Positions 54,928 through 63,936 of a DNA stretch of 64,000 bases are shown one piece after another (positions within the stretch are counted from its first letter, which is position 1; each line of letters opens with the position of its first letter). The stretch spans positions 6,572,001 to 6,636,000 of the forward strand of contig NZ_JAZHRT010000001.1 in the NCBI RefSeq assembly GCF_036924535.1, read 5' to 3'. Source of the DNA: Bradyrhizobium sp. AZCC 2262 (GTDB taxonomy: Bacteria > Pseudomonadota > Alphaproteobacteria > Rhizobiales > Xanthobacteraceae). The notes beneath the pieces were generated by a model, which saw only the letters and a program-made list of their open reading frames with translations, did not search any database and had not been told where the DNA came from. Both the position numbers and the translations under genes were made by a program.

Positions 54928-55926
54928 ATGACCCTCGCCGATGCGAATTTGTCGTCGGGCCACGAACAGCTGCTGGAGCAGTCTGCCGGCGCCGCCATGC
55001 TCTACGTTCCCGGCGGCACGTTCCGAATGGGTTCGGATCGCCACTATCCTGAGGAAGCGCCGGTTCATCGCGTGACGGTCGATGGATTCTGGATGGACCT
55101 CGTACCGGTGACCAATCGGCAATTCCGGCAATTCGTTGAAGCAACGGGCTATGTCACTTTTGCCGAAACGGCACCGGACCCGAAGGACTATCCGGGCGCG
55201 CTGCCGCATATGCTCAAAGCGGGTTCTCTCGCATTTGCGGCGCCCAAGCGGCGCGTCGATCTGCGCAATTGGGGCGAATGGTGGACGTTCAGGTTTGGCG
55301 CCAACTGGCGGCGCCCCTACGGACCCGGCAGTTCGATCCGCGGACTGGACGAGCACCCGGTCGTGCATGTGGCCTTCAAAGATGCCGAGGCTTATGCCAA
55401 GTGGGCGGGCAAGGAACTACCGACCGAGGCCGAGTGGGAATTCGCGGCACGCGGTGGCCTTGACGGAGCCGAGTTCGCTTGGGGCCACACGTTCACGCCC
55501 GGCGGACGCCAGTTGGCCAATACCTGGCAGGGCGAGTTTCCGCACGAGAATCTGGCAACCGATGGCTATGAGCGTACGTCGCCGGTGACGACGTTTCCTC
55601 CGAACGGTTATGGCCTCCACGACATGATCGGCAATGTCTGGGAATGGACGACCGATTGGTACACGGCGAAGCATGAGGCCGATGCGCCAAAAGCCTGTTG
55701 CATTCCCGAGAATCCGCGCGGTGGTCGCGAAGACCAGAGCTACGACCCATGCACGCCCAACATCAGAATTCCGCGCAAGGTGCTCAAAGGTGGATCGCAC
55801 CTGTGCGCACCCAATTATTGCCGCCGCTACCGGCCGGCGGCGCGCCATGCCGAGCCGGTTGATACGTCTGCCAGTCATGTTGGCTTCCGCTGCATCAAAC
55901 GGGAGAAAAGACCCCATGATCAATGA
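54928..55926 (+). CDS. Formylglycine-generating enzyme (sulfatase-modifying factor)
   Basis: 332 aa, no signal peptide. FGE-sulfatase fold: MLYVPGGTFRMGSDRHYPEE, LPTEAEWEFAARGG, MIGNVWEWTTDWYT and the active-site block KGGSHLCAPNYCRRYRPAAR with Cys293 and Cys298, matching the catalytic pair of known FGEs. It oxidises the Cys of CxPxR in sulfatases to formylglycine using O2. Its stop overlaps the sulfatase start by 11 bases, so substrate and enzyme are made together. 332 aa is normal for the family. Confidence 0.95.
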   Translation: MTLADANLSSGHEQLLEQSAGAAMLYVPGGTFRMGSDRHYPEEAPVHRVTVDGFWMDLVPVTNRQFRQFVEATGYVTFAETAPDPKDYPGALPHMLKAGSLAFAAPKRRVDLRNWGEWWTFRFGANWRRPYGPGSSIRGLDEHPVVHVAFKDAEAYAKWAGKELPTEAEWEFAARGGLDGAEFAWGHTFTPGGRQLANTWQGEFPHENLATDGYERTSPVTTFPPNGYGLHDMIGNVWEWTTDWYTAKHEADAPKACCIPENPRGGREDQSYDPCTPNIRIPRKVLKGGSHLCAPNYCRRYRPAARHAEPVDTSASHVGFRCIKREKRPHDQ

Positions 55927-58432
55927 ACAGAACAAGTGCCGGCCGAAACAGAAATGGCTATTGGCAACCGGTCTTGCGACCTTGCTCGTCGCAGTTCCAG
56001 CTCTTCTCGCCGGATCGGCAGCAGCCCAGCAAATCACGGGCACGCCGGGCACGCCGAGCGCTACGATGACGCTCGATGGCAAGCAGCTTCCTCCCGAGCC
56101 TCCGAAGTTCGGCGGCGTGATCAACGAGACGGCCAAGGATTCCAAACCGTATTGGCCGCCGTCCGTCGTTCCGCCCAAAGGCGCGCCGAACGTGTTGCTG
56201 ATCATGACCGATGACCAGGGCTATGGCGTTTCCGGCACCTTCGGTGGTGTCATCCCGACCCCGAACATGGATCGCATCGCCAACGCCGGCCTGCGCTATA
56301 CCCAATTTAACTCGACCGCACTGTGCTCGCCGACACGGGCCGCGCTGATCACCGGCCGCAACCATCATTCGGTCGGGTACGGCGTCATCGGCGAAATGTC
56401 CACCGGCTACCCCGGCTACAATTCCGTCATTGGCCAGGAGAGCGCAACGATCGGAACCATTCTCCGCGACAACGGATATGCCACGTCGTGGTTCGGCAAG
56501 AACCATAACACTCCGACCTATCTGTACAGCGCGGCCGGGCCATTCGACCAATGGCCGATCGGCATGGGTTTCGAATATTTCTACGGATTCATGGGCGGCG
56601 AGACCGACCAGTGGACGCCCTACCTGTTCCGCAACACCACCCAGGTATTTCCATGGATCGGCAAGCAGAACTACAACCTCATCACCGACATGGCCGATGA
56701 CGCCATCAACTACATGAACGGCTTGAACGCCGCCGCGCCGGACAAGCCGTTCTTTGTCTACTACGTGCCGGGTGGCACGCATTCGCCGCACCAGCCCAAG
56801 AAGGAATGGATCGACAAGTTCAAGGGCAAGTTCGACATGGGTTGGGAGAGGCTGCGCGAGCAGATCTTCGCCAACCAGAAGAGGCTCGGGGTAATCCCCG
56901 AGAACACCCAGCTCACCCCCTGGCCGGATACGCTGCCGAAGTGGGACTCGCTTTCCTTCGTGCGAAAGAAACTATACGCGCGGGAAGCCGAGGTGTTTGC
57001 CGGCTACTCCGCCTATACCGACTATGAGATCGGCCGCGTCATCCAGGCAGTCGAGGACATGGGCAAACTCGACAATACGCTGATCATCTATATCAGCGGC
57101 GACAACGGCACCAGCGCCGAAGGTACCCTTGAGGGTACCCCGAACCAGATGACCGCCTACAACGCCATTCTGGATCTCCCGGAAGCCGAGTTGATGCTGA
57201 ATTATGAAGCCTGGGGCTCCGACAAGACCTACCCGCATATGTCGGTGGCGTGGTCGTGGGCGTTCGATACGCCGTTCAAATGGACCAAGCAGGTGGCATC
57301 GCACTTCGGCGGGACAAGACAAGGCATGGCGATATCCTGGCCCGGTCACATCACGGACCCCGGTGGCATCCGCACCCAGTTCCACCACATCATCGACATC
57401 GTGCCGACGATCCTGGAAGCCGCCGGCATCCAGGCGCCTGCCACGGTCAACGGCATCGCGCAAAAGCCGATCGAAGGCGTGAGCATGGCCTACACGTTCG
57501 ACAAGGCAAATGCCAACGCGCCATCAAAACGCGACACGCAGTATTTCGAGATGTTCGCCAATCGCGGAATCTACAACAATGGATGGTATGCAAATACGAC
57601 GCCGCCGGTGCCGCCGTGGATCATGGGAACGGCCAAACTGCCTGAGATCAACGAATACAAATGGGAACTCTACAACATCGTTGATGACTTTTCGCAAAAC
57701 AACGACCTCGCCGCCAAGAATCCCGACAAGCTGAAAGAGATGCAGGCGTTGTTCCTGGCGGAGGCGGCCAAATACCAGGTCTTGCCGCTGGACAACTCAA
57801 TCCTGCCCCGCCTCGTGACTCCGCGGCCGAGCGCGACTGCCGGGCGAACGGAGTTCACGTTCAAGGGGGAGAATGCCGGCATTCCGGACGGTAATACCCC
57901 GAGCATCCTCAACAAGGACTACACCATCACCGCAGAGATTACCGTCCCCCAGGGCGGTGCGGAGGGAATGATCGCAACGTACGGCGGTCGCTTCGGCGGA
58001 TACGGTCTCTACCTGCTCAAGGGCAAGCCGGTGTTTTCCTATAACATGCTCAATCTCAAGCGGTATCGCTGGGAGAGCGGCGTGGGAAATCGCGATGTCT
58101 TTGGCGATGCGCTCAAACCCGGGAAGCACACGATTGTGTTTGACTTCAAGTATGATGGACCCGGCCCCGGCAAGGGCGGCACCGGTGTGCTCACGGTTGA
58201 TGGCAAGCAGGTCGCCAAGAAGTCGATGCCGCACTCGATTCCTTTCCTGATGGCGATCGACGAGACCTTTGACATCGGCAGTGACACCCGCACGGCGGTG
58301 GATGACAGCTACAAGCTGCCGTTCCGCTTCACCGGCAAGATCGACAAGCTGACCTACAAGCTTGGCGCGACGCAAATGACGGGCGGTGAGCAAAAGCTGA
58401 TGCGGCACGCGCTCGAAAGAGCGAGAGACTAG
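55916..58432 (+). CDS. Exported Cys-type arylsulfatase
   Basis: 838 aa from ATG 55916. Signal peptide (LLATGLATLLVAVPALLAGS, AAAQQ) ahead of the alkaline-phosphatase-like fold: metal site LLIMTDDQGYGVSG, modification motif Cys137 in ALCSPTRAALITGR (CxPxR), IYISGDNGTSAEG, and KQVASHFGGTRQGMAISWPG. The C-terminal 200 residues (TITAEITVPQGGAEGMIATY...) form a beta-rich domain of lectin-like kind. It hydrolyses sulfate esters after formylglycine formation by the upstream FGE. The natural substrate is unknown. Confidence 0.95.
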   Translation: MINEQNKCRPKQKWLLATGLATLLVAVPALLAGSAAAQQITGTPGTPSATMTLDGKQLPPEPPKFGGVINETAKDSKPYWPPSVVPPKGAPNVLLIMTDDQGYGVSGTFGGVIPTPNMDRIANAGLRYTQFNSTALCSPTRAALITGRNHHSVGYGVIGEMSTGYPGYNSVIGQESATIGTILRDNGYATSWFGKNHNTPTYLYSAAGPFDQWPIGMGFEYFYGFMGGETDQWTPYLFRNTTQVFPWIGKQNYNLITDMADDAINYMNGLNAAAPDKPFFVYYVPGGTHSPHQPKKEWIDKFKGKFDMGWERLREQIFANQKRLGVIPENTQLTPWPDTLPKWDSLSFVRKKLYAREAEVFAGYSAYTDYEIGRVIQAVEDMGKLDNTLIIYISGDNGTSAEGTLEGTPNQMTAYNAILDLPEAELMLNYEAWGSDKTYPHMSVAWSWAFDTPFKWTKQVASHFGGTRQGMAISWPGHITDPGGIRTQFHHIIDIVPTILEAAGIQAPATVNGIAQKPIEGVSMAYTFDKANANAPSKRDTQYFEMFANRGIYNNGWYANTTPPVPPWIMGTAKLPEINEYKWELYNIVDDFSQNNDLAAKNPDKLKEMQALFLAEAAKYQVLPLDNSILPRLVTPRPSATAGRTEFTFKGENAGIPDGNTPSILNKDYTITAEITVPQGGAEGMIATYGGRFGGYGLYLLKGKPVFSYNMLNLKRYRWESGVGNRDVFGDALKPGKHTIVFDFKYDGPGPGKGGTGVLTVDGKQVAKKSMPHSIPFLMAIDETFDIGSDTRTAVDDSYKLPFRFTGKIDKLTYKLGATQMTGGEQKLMRHALERARD

Positions 58433-58447
58433 CCCAATCCAATTGAT

Positions 58448-58473
58448 CTGCGAGCGTCGAAGGACGCTCGCAG
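58448..58473. terminator. Perfect 11-bp hairpin after the sulfatase gene
   Basis: CTGCGAGCGTC / GACGCTCGCAG with loop GAAG, 16 bases after the stop. It is followed by ATTTCTC, a weak T tract, so it may stabilise the mRNA end or partly stop transcription. Confidence 0.6.
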
Positions 58474-58504
58474 ATTTCTCATCTTGAGCACGGGAGCCGG
58501 CACC

Positions 58505-59947
58505 ATGCTGACGAAACGTGATCTTCTTCGTTCCGCAGCGCTAGCTGCAATTACTGTCACGACGGCCAAGGCTGCCCCGGCGCAAGCGCAGACGAGCGCC
58601 GAGCGTCCAGGCTTCTTCAAGGCCAAGGACATCGCCGAGGCCGGCTTCATCTTCGGCCTGCCGATCGTGATGAACTACGGCGTGATGCACGAATACGCCG
58701 TCGATCGCAACTCCGGCCAGTTCAAGGCGCCGTTCAACAACCTCAAGAACGAGGCGCGCGTCTACACCTACAAGGACACCGCCATTATCACGCCGAACAG
58801 CGACACGCCCTATTCACTGGGGTGGATGGATCTGCGCGCGGAGCCCATCGTCCTGTCCGTTCCGGCGGTGGACCCGAAGCGCTACTACTCCGTCCAACTC
58901 TGTGACGGCAACACCTACAATTACGGCTACATCGGCAGTCGCGCCACCGGAAGCGAGGCCGGCGATTACATGGTGGTCGGGCCGGACTGGAAGGGGTCGA
59001 CTCCCCCGGGGATCAACAAGGTGTTCCAGTCGGGCACCCAGTTCTCGGCCGCCATCATTCGCACCCAGTTGTTCAATCCGGAGGACCTCGAGAACGTCGC
59101 CAAAGTGCAGGCCGGCTACAAGATGCAGCCGCTTTCTGCCTATCTGAAGCAGCCGACGACAACTGCGGCGGCTGGGGTCGACTTTCCCAGGATCGACAAG
59201 GAGCTCGCGAAGACCGACTTCTTTGAATACCTCGACTTCGCATTGCAGTTTGCGCCCCCGCAGGAGAACGAGAAGGAAATACGCGCCGCACTTGCAAAGA
59301 TCGGCGTCGGTCCCGGCAAGACTTTCAACTTCAAGGACCTGCCGCTGGAGCAAAAGCTTGAAATCGGCCTTGGCATGAAGGAAGGCGAGAAGAAGCTCGA
59401 GGAGGCCGTCGCGACGGTCGGCAAGAGGATCAACGGCTGGCAAGTCAGTGCGCCTTTCGGCGACAACGCCCATTACAATGGCGACTGGCTGAAGCGCGCT
59501 GTCGCAGCCAAAGCCGGTATCTATGGCAACGATTCGGTGGAAGCGACCTATCCGCAAACACGTATCGACGGCGACGGCCAAACGCTCGACGGCAGCAAGA
59601 ACAATTACACCCTGACATTCCCGCCGGGCCAGCAGCCGCCGGTCAACGCGTTCTGGTCGGTGACGATGTACGACGGCAAGACGCAGCTTTTGATCGAAAA
59701 CCCGATCAACCGTTATCTGATCAATTCGCCGATGCTGCCGAACATGAAGAAGAATGCCGACGGCTCGGTCACGCTGTACATCCAGAACAAGTCACCGGGC
59801 GCGGACAAGGAAGCCAACTGGCTGCCCGCGCCGGACGGGCCGATCTACCTCGTGATGCGGCTGTACTGGCCGAAGACCGAGCCGCCTTCGCTCCTGCCCG
59901 CCGGTGAAGGCACCTGGAAGCCGCCGGCGATCGTGGCGGCGAACTAG
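58505..59947 (+). CDS. Exported DUF1254/DUF1214 protein
   Basis: 480 aa from ATG 58505. A leader with KRDLLRSAALAAITVTTAKA fits Sec or a variant Tat (KR) signal. DUF1254 part: EAGFIFGLPIVMNYGVMHEY, IITPNSDTPYSLGWMDLRAE, RYYSVQLCDGNTYNYGYIGS; DUF1214 end: PVNAFWSVTMYDGKTQLLIE and NWLPAPDGPIYLVMRLYWP. These proteins are often next to sulfatase, porin or phenol-degradation genes; activity unknown. It follows the sulfatase gene by 72 bases past a hairpin. Confidence 0.92.
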   Translation: MLTKRDLLRSAALAAITVTTAKAAPAQAQTSAERPGFFKAKDIAEAGFIFGLPIVMNYGVMHEYAVDRNSGQFKAPFNNLKNEARVYTYKDTAIITPNSDTPYSLGWMDLRAEPIVLSVPAVDPKRYYSVQLCDGNTYNYGYIGSRATGSEAGDYMVVGPDWKGSTPPGINKVFQSGTQFSAAIIRTQLFNPEDLENVAKVQAGYKMQPLSAYLKQPTTTAAAGVDFPRIDKELAKTDFFEYLDFALQFAPPQENEKEIRAALAKIGVGPGKTFNFKDLPLEQKLEIGLGMKEGEKKLEEAVATVGKRINGWQVSAPFGDNAHYNGDWLKRAVAAKAGIYGNDSVEATYPQTRIDGDGQTLDGSKNNYTLTFPPGQQPPVNAFWSVTMYDGKTQLLIENPINRYLINSPMLPNMKKNADGSVTLYIQNKSPGADKEANWLPAPDGPIYLVMRLYWPKTEPPSLLPAGEGTWKPPAIVAAN

Positions 59948-60247
59948 CACTCACGGCAGCGGCCGTCGCCGAAGATGATGGCGGCCGCAGCCGGTGCGAC
60001 CCCATGCGCGAAATACCACCGGTGTTATTGTCGAGCCGCAAACTCCCGCGACCGATCCCCTGCCGTCACGTTCTCGCAATGCCCGTTGACGTGCATAGCA
60101 GGCGACCATCCCGTGACTTCGGCGCAACAGCCGCGATGGATTTTCGATCTGGACCGTCTCGCGAGAGCGATGGCTTACGACGAGACATTCAATCCATGTC
60201 AATCTGGGGTTGATCGCTGTGATCTCCAGGCATCGGGAGCAAGCAGG
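59948..60247. other. Gap before the outer-membrane protein gene
   Basis: About 300 bases with no supported gene. An open frame from 59975 runs into the next gene but its N-terminal part is not conserved. GAGCAAGCAGGATGG provides the ribosome site at its end. Confidence 0.5.
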
Positions 60248-61342
60248 ATGGCGCACAAACCATTCAATCGAGGACTCAACGCCCTTCTCAAATATTCAGG
60301 TGCCGGCCTGTCGATTGCGATGCTGGCCGCCCTTCCCGGCGTGGCACACGCCGATGAAAACGGCATCAGCTTCTGGGTCCCCGGCTTCTTTGGAAGCCTC
60401 GCGGCGACACCGCAACAGCCGGGTTGGTCGCTGGCGACGATCTACTACCACACCTCCGTCTCCGCGGGCGCCGACGTCGCACGCGCACGCGAATTCTCGC
60501 TCAACAGGGTTCCGGCCAACCTTACCGTCAACGCAAATCTGAATTTGAACGTCAACGCCACCGGCAATCTGGGCTTTGTGATCCCGACCTATGTATTCGA
60601 GACGCCGGTACTTGGCGGCCAGGCGTCGGTGTCTATGATAGCAGCCTATGGCGTCGTCGGCACCAGCCTGGCGGGGACCTTGTCGGGCGTGGTCACGGGC
60701 CCGTTCGGCAACAGCGTCCCCTTCGCCCGGTCCGACACCATCAGCGACACGACATGGGGCTTTGGGGATCTGATCCCGCAATTCTCATTGCGCTGGAACG
60801 CCGGCGTCCACAACTACATGACCTATATCACCGGCGACATCCCGGTTGGCGCTTACCAATCCGACCGCCTGTCGAACCTGGGTATCGGACACGGCGCGAT
60901 CGACGGCGGCGGCGGCTATACCTATTTCAATCCGCAGACCGGCCACGAATTCTCCGGCGTGCTCGGCTTCACCTACAACACCAAGAATACAACGACGCAA
61001 TATCAAAGCGGCGTCGATATGCACTTCGACTGGGGTGCATCGCAGTTCCTGTCGAAGCAGGTCATGGTCGGCCTCGTTGGCTATGTCTACAAGGAGCTCG
61101 GCTGCGACAGCGGCCCAGGCGACCGTGTCGGCTGCTTCCAGTCCCAGGTGGTTGGCGTCGGTCCCCAGATCGGATTCCTTTTTCCGGTCGGCGACATGCA
61201 GGGTTATCTCAATTTCAAGGCTTACGGAGAGTTTGCCGCAGAGAATCGTCCCAGTGGTTGGAATGCCTGGGTCACCTTCGCCATCTCGCCTCCGGCGCCC
61301 GGCGCGCCTCCGACAACAAAACCCATCGTCAGAAAATATTAG
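60248..61342 (+). CDS. Outer-membrane SphA / MetA-pathway-like transporter
   Basis: 364 aa from ATG 60248 with signal peptide (SIAMLAALPGVAHADENGIS). The beta-barrel pattern and the sequence FWVPGFFGSLAATPQQPGWS, TSLAGTLSGVVTGPFGN, GVHNYMTYITGDIPVGAYQS and GFTYNTKNTTTQYQSGVDMH match the 'phenol MetA degradation'/SphA family of outer-membrane proteins, often tied to uptake of hydrophobic compounds. It ends WNAWVTFAIS, with an aromatic barrel end, then a Pro-rich tail. Likely works with the sulfatase/DUF1254 set. Confidence 0.88.
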   Translation: MAHKPFNRGLNALLKYSGAGLSIAMLAALPGVAHADENGISFWVPGFFGSLAATPQQPGWSLATIYYHTSVSAGADVARAREFSLNRVPANLTVNANLNLNVNATGNLGFVIPTYVFETPVLGGQASVSMIAAYGVVGTSLAGTLSGVVTGPFGNSVPFARSDTISDTTWGFGDLIPQFSLRWNAGVHNYMTYITGDIPVGAYQSDRLSNLGIGHGAIDGGGGYTYFNPQTGHEFSGVLGFTYNTKNTTTQYQSGVDMHFDWGASQFLSKQVMVGLVGYVYKELGCDSGPGDRVGCFQSQVVGVGPQIGFLFPVGDMQGYLNFKAYGEFAAENRPSGWNAWVTFAISPPAPGAPPTTKPIVRKY

Positions 61343-61415
61343 GATCAGGGTGCTCGGGGCGGGTCGATCGTTTTGACGGATCGATGGTTTGGCTTGGGCG
61401 GATGAAAGACGTTCA

Positions 61416-61850
61416 ATGTATCCAGATACACCGTCCGTCAGTCAGCTATCGCATGTGATTTCGCAGGCGGCAGCGCCTGCGTTCCTTCTGGGCGCGCTGG
61501 CCGCCTTCATTGCCGTGCTGATTTCCCGCCTGAACCGAATCATCGACCGCACCATGGTCCTGAACGGGATACCGGATCACGATACTGTCCGATCCCGGCT
61601 CAAGGCCGATCTACCGCGCCTGATGCGGCGGGCGGCGATGCTGAACCGGGCAATCTTATGGGCGGTGGTCGCCAGTATTTCGGTGACGCTTCTTGTGATC
61701 GTGGCGTTTGTAACCGCGTTCTTTCAGCTCCAGCATGAGCGGGGGGTGGCTATCTTCTTCATGATTTCGCTGGGCGCTTTCACAATCTCGCTGATCGATT
61801 TCGCCCGCGAGGTGCGAATCGCACTGAGCGAGTTCGATCATTACGCCTGA
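61416..61850 (+). CDS. DUF2721 membrane protein
   Basis: 144 aa from ATG 61416, with GAAAGACG upstream as ribosome site. Three helices: PAFLLGALAAFIAVLISRLN, AILWAVVASISVTLLVIVAF and AIFFMISLGAFTISLIDFAR, the layout of DUF2721, with basic loop RLNRIIDRTMVLNG. Function unknown. Confidence 0.85.
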   Translation: MYPDTPSVSQLSHVISQAAAPAFLLGALAAFIAVLISRLNRIIDRTMVLNGIPDHDTVRSRLKADLPRLMRRAAMLNRAILWAVVASISVTLLVIVAFVTAFFQLQHERGVAIFFMISLGAFTISLIDFAREVRIALSEFDHYA

Positions 61851-61934
61851 CGCGGTGACGCGTTCGTCGCACCATCACCCTTTGGCCGGAGGCAGCCCGC
61901 GCCGATTGCCCGAGTGAAAACCGGCCCAGAACAG

Positions 61935-62243
61935 CTAACGGCTCCACTGCCCCATCTGCAGGCATGTCAGCAAACTGACGTAACTTGGCGTGCCGCCGAT
62001 GCTCTCCTGCGAGATGCAGCTTGCCCGGCCTGGCGCGGGGAATTTCGACCACTGGCTTGCGAGCTGCCGCTTCGCTTTCTGTTCATCGTTCACGCAGCTC
62101 TTCATCGACTGGTCAACGGAGAGGCCGGTGGTAGCGGCGACGTCGAGCTTGCAACTTCGGGAAATGTCGAAGTTCGGCACGCCGTCTGCTACCGCAACGA
62201 TCAACTGCGAGTTCAAAACGATCATCGAGAAAGAGATAGGCAT
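61935..62243 (-). CDS. Small exported or periplasmic conserved protein (102 aa)
   Basis: ATG 62243 is set by AAGGAGG six bases upstream (62250-62256), a very strong site. MPISFSMIVLNSQLIVAVAD is a hydrophobic leader, then four or five Cys (ISRSCKLD, SCVNDEQKAKRQLASQWSKF, ASCISQESIGG, LLTCLQM). The pattern of paired Cys around EQKAKRQL is that of a Bradyrhizobium family of small periplasmic proteins, function unknown. The longer minus-strand frame to 62525 overlaps the dps gene. Confidence 0.75.
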   Translation of the reverse strand: MPISFSMIVLNSQLIVAVADGVPNFDISRSCKLDVAATTGLSVDQSMKSCVNDEQKAKRQLASQWSKFPAPGRASCISQESIGGTPSYVSLLTCLQMGQWSR

Positions 62244-62415
62244 CTCCCGCCTCCTTCGGATCGCAGCAAAAGCTTCGGGCCGCCGCTGGCCGAAGCCGCA
62301 GCGCAGCCTACCGCAAAACCGGCCTGGACGCGACGTGAATGTCCTGCAGGCAGCCGCCGCAGGCCGCAGCGATGGCAAGGCCGGCCCTGCGCGCCTGCTC
62401 AAGCGGCAACCGCGC

Positions 62416-62949
62416 TCACGCCGCGTTGGCGCCTTCCTGACGGCTGGCCTCGAACAGGAACCAGGTGCGGCGCTCGGTCTCGTCGATGAAGACTTCGAGC
62501 AGGCTTGCGCTGCCGGAATCCTCATGATCGTCGCAAAGCTTGTGGGCTTTGCGCATCGCCGCCGCCATTTTCTTGTTGTCTTCCATCAGTTCGCGCAGCA
62601 TTTCGCGCGGCGGCACGTATTCGTCGTTGTTATCCTGGATGGTCTGATGCTTGGCGATCTGCCCGATCGAGCGCAGCGTGGTGCCGCCGAGCTTGCGTAC
62701 CCGTTCGGCGAGCTGGTCGGTGGTGGCGAAAATGGCTTCCGACTGCTGGTCCAGCATCAGGTGATAATCGTTGAAATGGCGGCCGCTGACATGCCAGTGG
62801 AAGTTCTTGGTCTTCAGGTAGAGCGCGAAGGCATCCGCCAGCAGCGTGTTGAGCGACGCGGAGATCTTGTCCACCGCGGCCTGCGGCAGGTCGGTCGGCG
62901 TATCAAGTTCGGGGGATACCTTGTCGGATTTGTTGCTGGTTTTGCTCAC
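62416..62949 (-). CDS. dps: Dps-family DNA-protecting ferritin
   Basis: 177 aa. The ferroxidase region FALYLKTKNFHWHVSGRHFN and MLDQQSEAIFATTDQLAERV carries the His and the Asp/Glu of the inter-subunit iron site. A longer Ser/Lys-rich N-terminus (MSKTSNKSDKVSPELDTPTD) may bind DNA. It stores iron and guards DNA under oxidative stress. Single gene. Confidence 0.94.
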   Translation of the reverse strand: MSKTSNKSDKVSPELDTPTDLPQAAVDKISASLNTLLADAFALYLKTKNFHWHVSGRHFNDYHLMLDQQSEAIFATTDQLAERVRKLGGTTLRSIGQIAKHQTIQDNNDEYVPPREMLRELMEDNKKMAAAMRKAHKLCDDHEDSGSASLLEVFIDETERRTWFLFEASRQEGANAA

Positions 62950-63072
62950 GTTGCACCTTCCTGTTAGGAACCGGACTGCGGCGGCGGGTGGACATTGGCC
63001 GTCGGACGACCTAACGCATCACTTTCAGGCTGGTTCCGGCACCGGAACCCGCTGTTTTTCCGGGCGCGCGCG

Positions 63073-63777
63073 ATGGATGAATGGATCGACTATTACGATT
63101 CCACGCATACGATTTATGCGAGCAAGCTGCATCGCGACCTGCATTTCCAGATCATCGCGCGCGACATCGTCGGCTACATCTCCTCGCCCGACTCCGTCGT
63201 GCTGGACTATGCCTGCGGCGAGGCGCTGTCGGCCGCCAGGGTAGCCGACGCCTGTGCCCAGCTCTATCTGGCCGAGCCCGCCCCTGGTGTCCGCGGTCGG
63301 CTAATCGCGCGCTTTGCGCCGAACACCAGGATCCGCGTCCGCTCGCTCGAAGATCTCACGCGCATGGCGGAAAGCTCGATCGATCTCGTCGTCATGAATT
63401 CGGTCGCGCAATACATGACGCCGAACGAACTGGATTCGGCTTTTGCCGTCGTCCGCCGGCTGTTGAAGCCGGCCGGGCGCCTGGTTTTGGGCGACATCCT
63501 GCGCCCGGAAGTCGGCATGGCCAGGGACGTGCTGGCGCTCTTGAAATTCGCCCGCTCGCACGGCTTCCTGAAGGACGCGCTTTACGGCCTCGCCAGCACG
63601 GCGCTGTCGGACTACCGGCAACTGCGCACCCGCGTCGGGCTGCAGCGCTACAGCGAGAATGAGATGATCGAGAAGCTCGCCCGGGCCGGCTTCTCCACCT
63701 CGCGCGCGCATCAGAACATCGGCCACAACCCCTGGCGGATGACCTTCGTGGCCCGGCACGCTCTAAAGCTCAGTTGA
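63073..63777 (+). CDS. SAM-dependent methyltransferase
   Basis: 234 aa from ATG 63073 (MDEWIDYYDSTHTIYASKLH). Rossmann methyltransferase: motif I VVLDYACGEALSAARVADAC, which differs from GxGxG by reading DYACGEA, then DLVVMNSVAQYMTP (motif IV) and LKPAGRLVLGDILRP. The rest is a helical cap. Class-I methyltransferase of unknown target; the family is near UbiE-like enzymes. Confidence 0.85.
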   Translation: MDEWIDYYDSTHTIYASKLHRDLHFQIIARDIVGYISSPDSVVLDYACGEALSAARVADACAQLYLAEPAPGVRGRLIARFAPNTRIRVRSLEDLTRMAESSIDLVVMNSVAQYMTPNELDSAFAVVRRLLKPAGRLVLGDILRPEVGMARDVLALLKFARSHGFLKDALYGLASTALSDYRQLRTRVGLQRYSENEMIEKLARAGFSTSRAHQNIGHNPWRMTFVARHALKLS

Positions 63778-63860
63778 GTCCTGCCGCGCGCCTTAAGGTT
63801 GTTAACCCTAAAGCGCGGTAAGGTATGGTTCACCGCGCCGTGATCGGCGATGATGACTGC

Positions 63861-63936
63861 GGCCCGGTGGCGGAAGCGACGACGCGGGAGCAGTGCAATG
63901 CTCTTTATCCTGGTTCAAATCCAGGCCGGGCCTCCA
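63861..63936 (+). tRNA. tRNA-Cys-like gene (GCA), atypical
   Basis: Acceptor arms GGCCCGG / CCGGGCC match perfectly, with T discriminator and an encoded CCA. T arm CCTGG-TTCAAAT-CCAGG is canonical. The anticodon helix is GGAGCA / TGCTCT around only GTGCAA, with U-GCA-A giving a Cys anticodon, but the loop is six bases or, if one pair opens, eight. The D loop (GAAGCGACGA) has no GG. It may be a second, unusual tRNA-Cys or a pseudo-tRNA. Confidence 0.6.

Noticed and set aside
61935..62525. 196-aa minus frame starting inside dps
   Set aside because: Only the part from 62243 is conserved and has an AAGGAGG site; the upstream part is the dps shadow.
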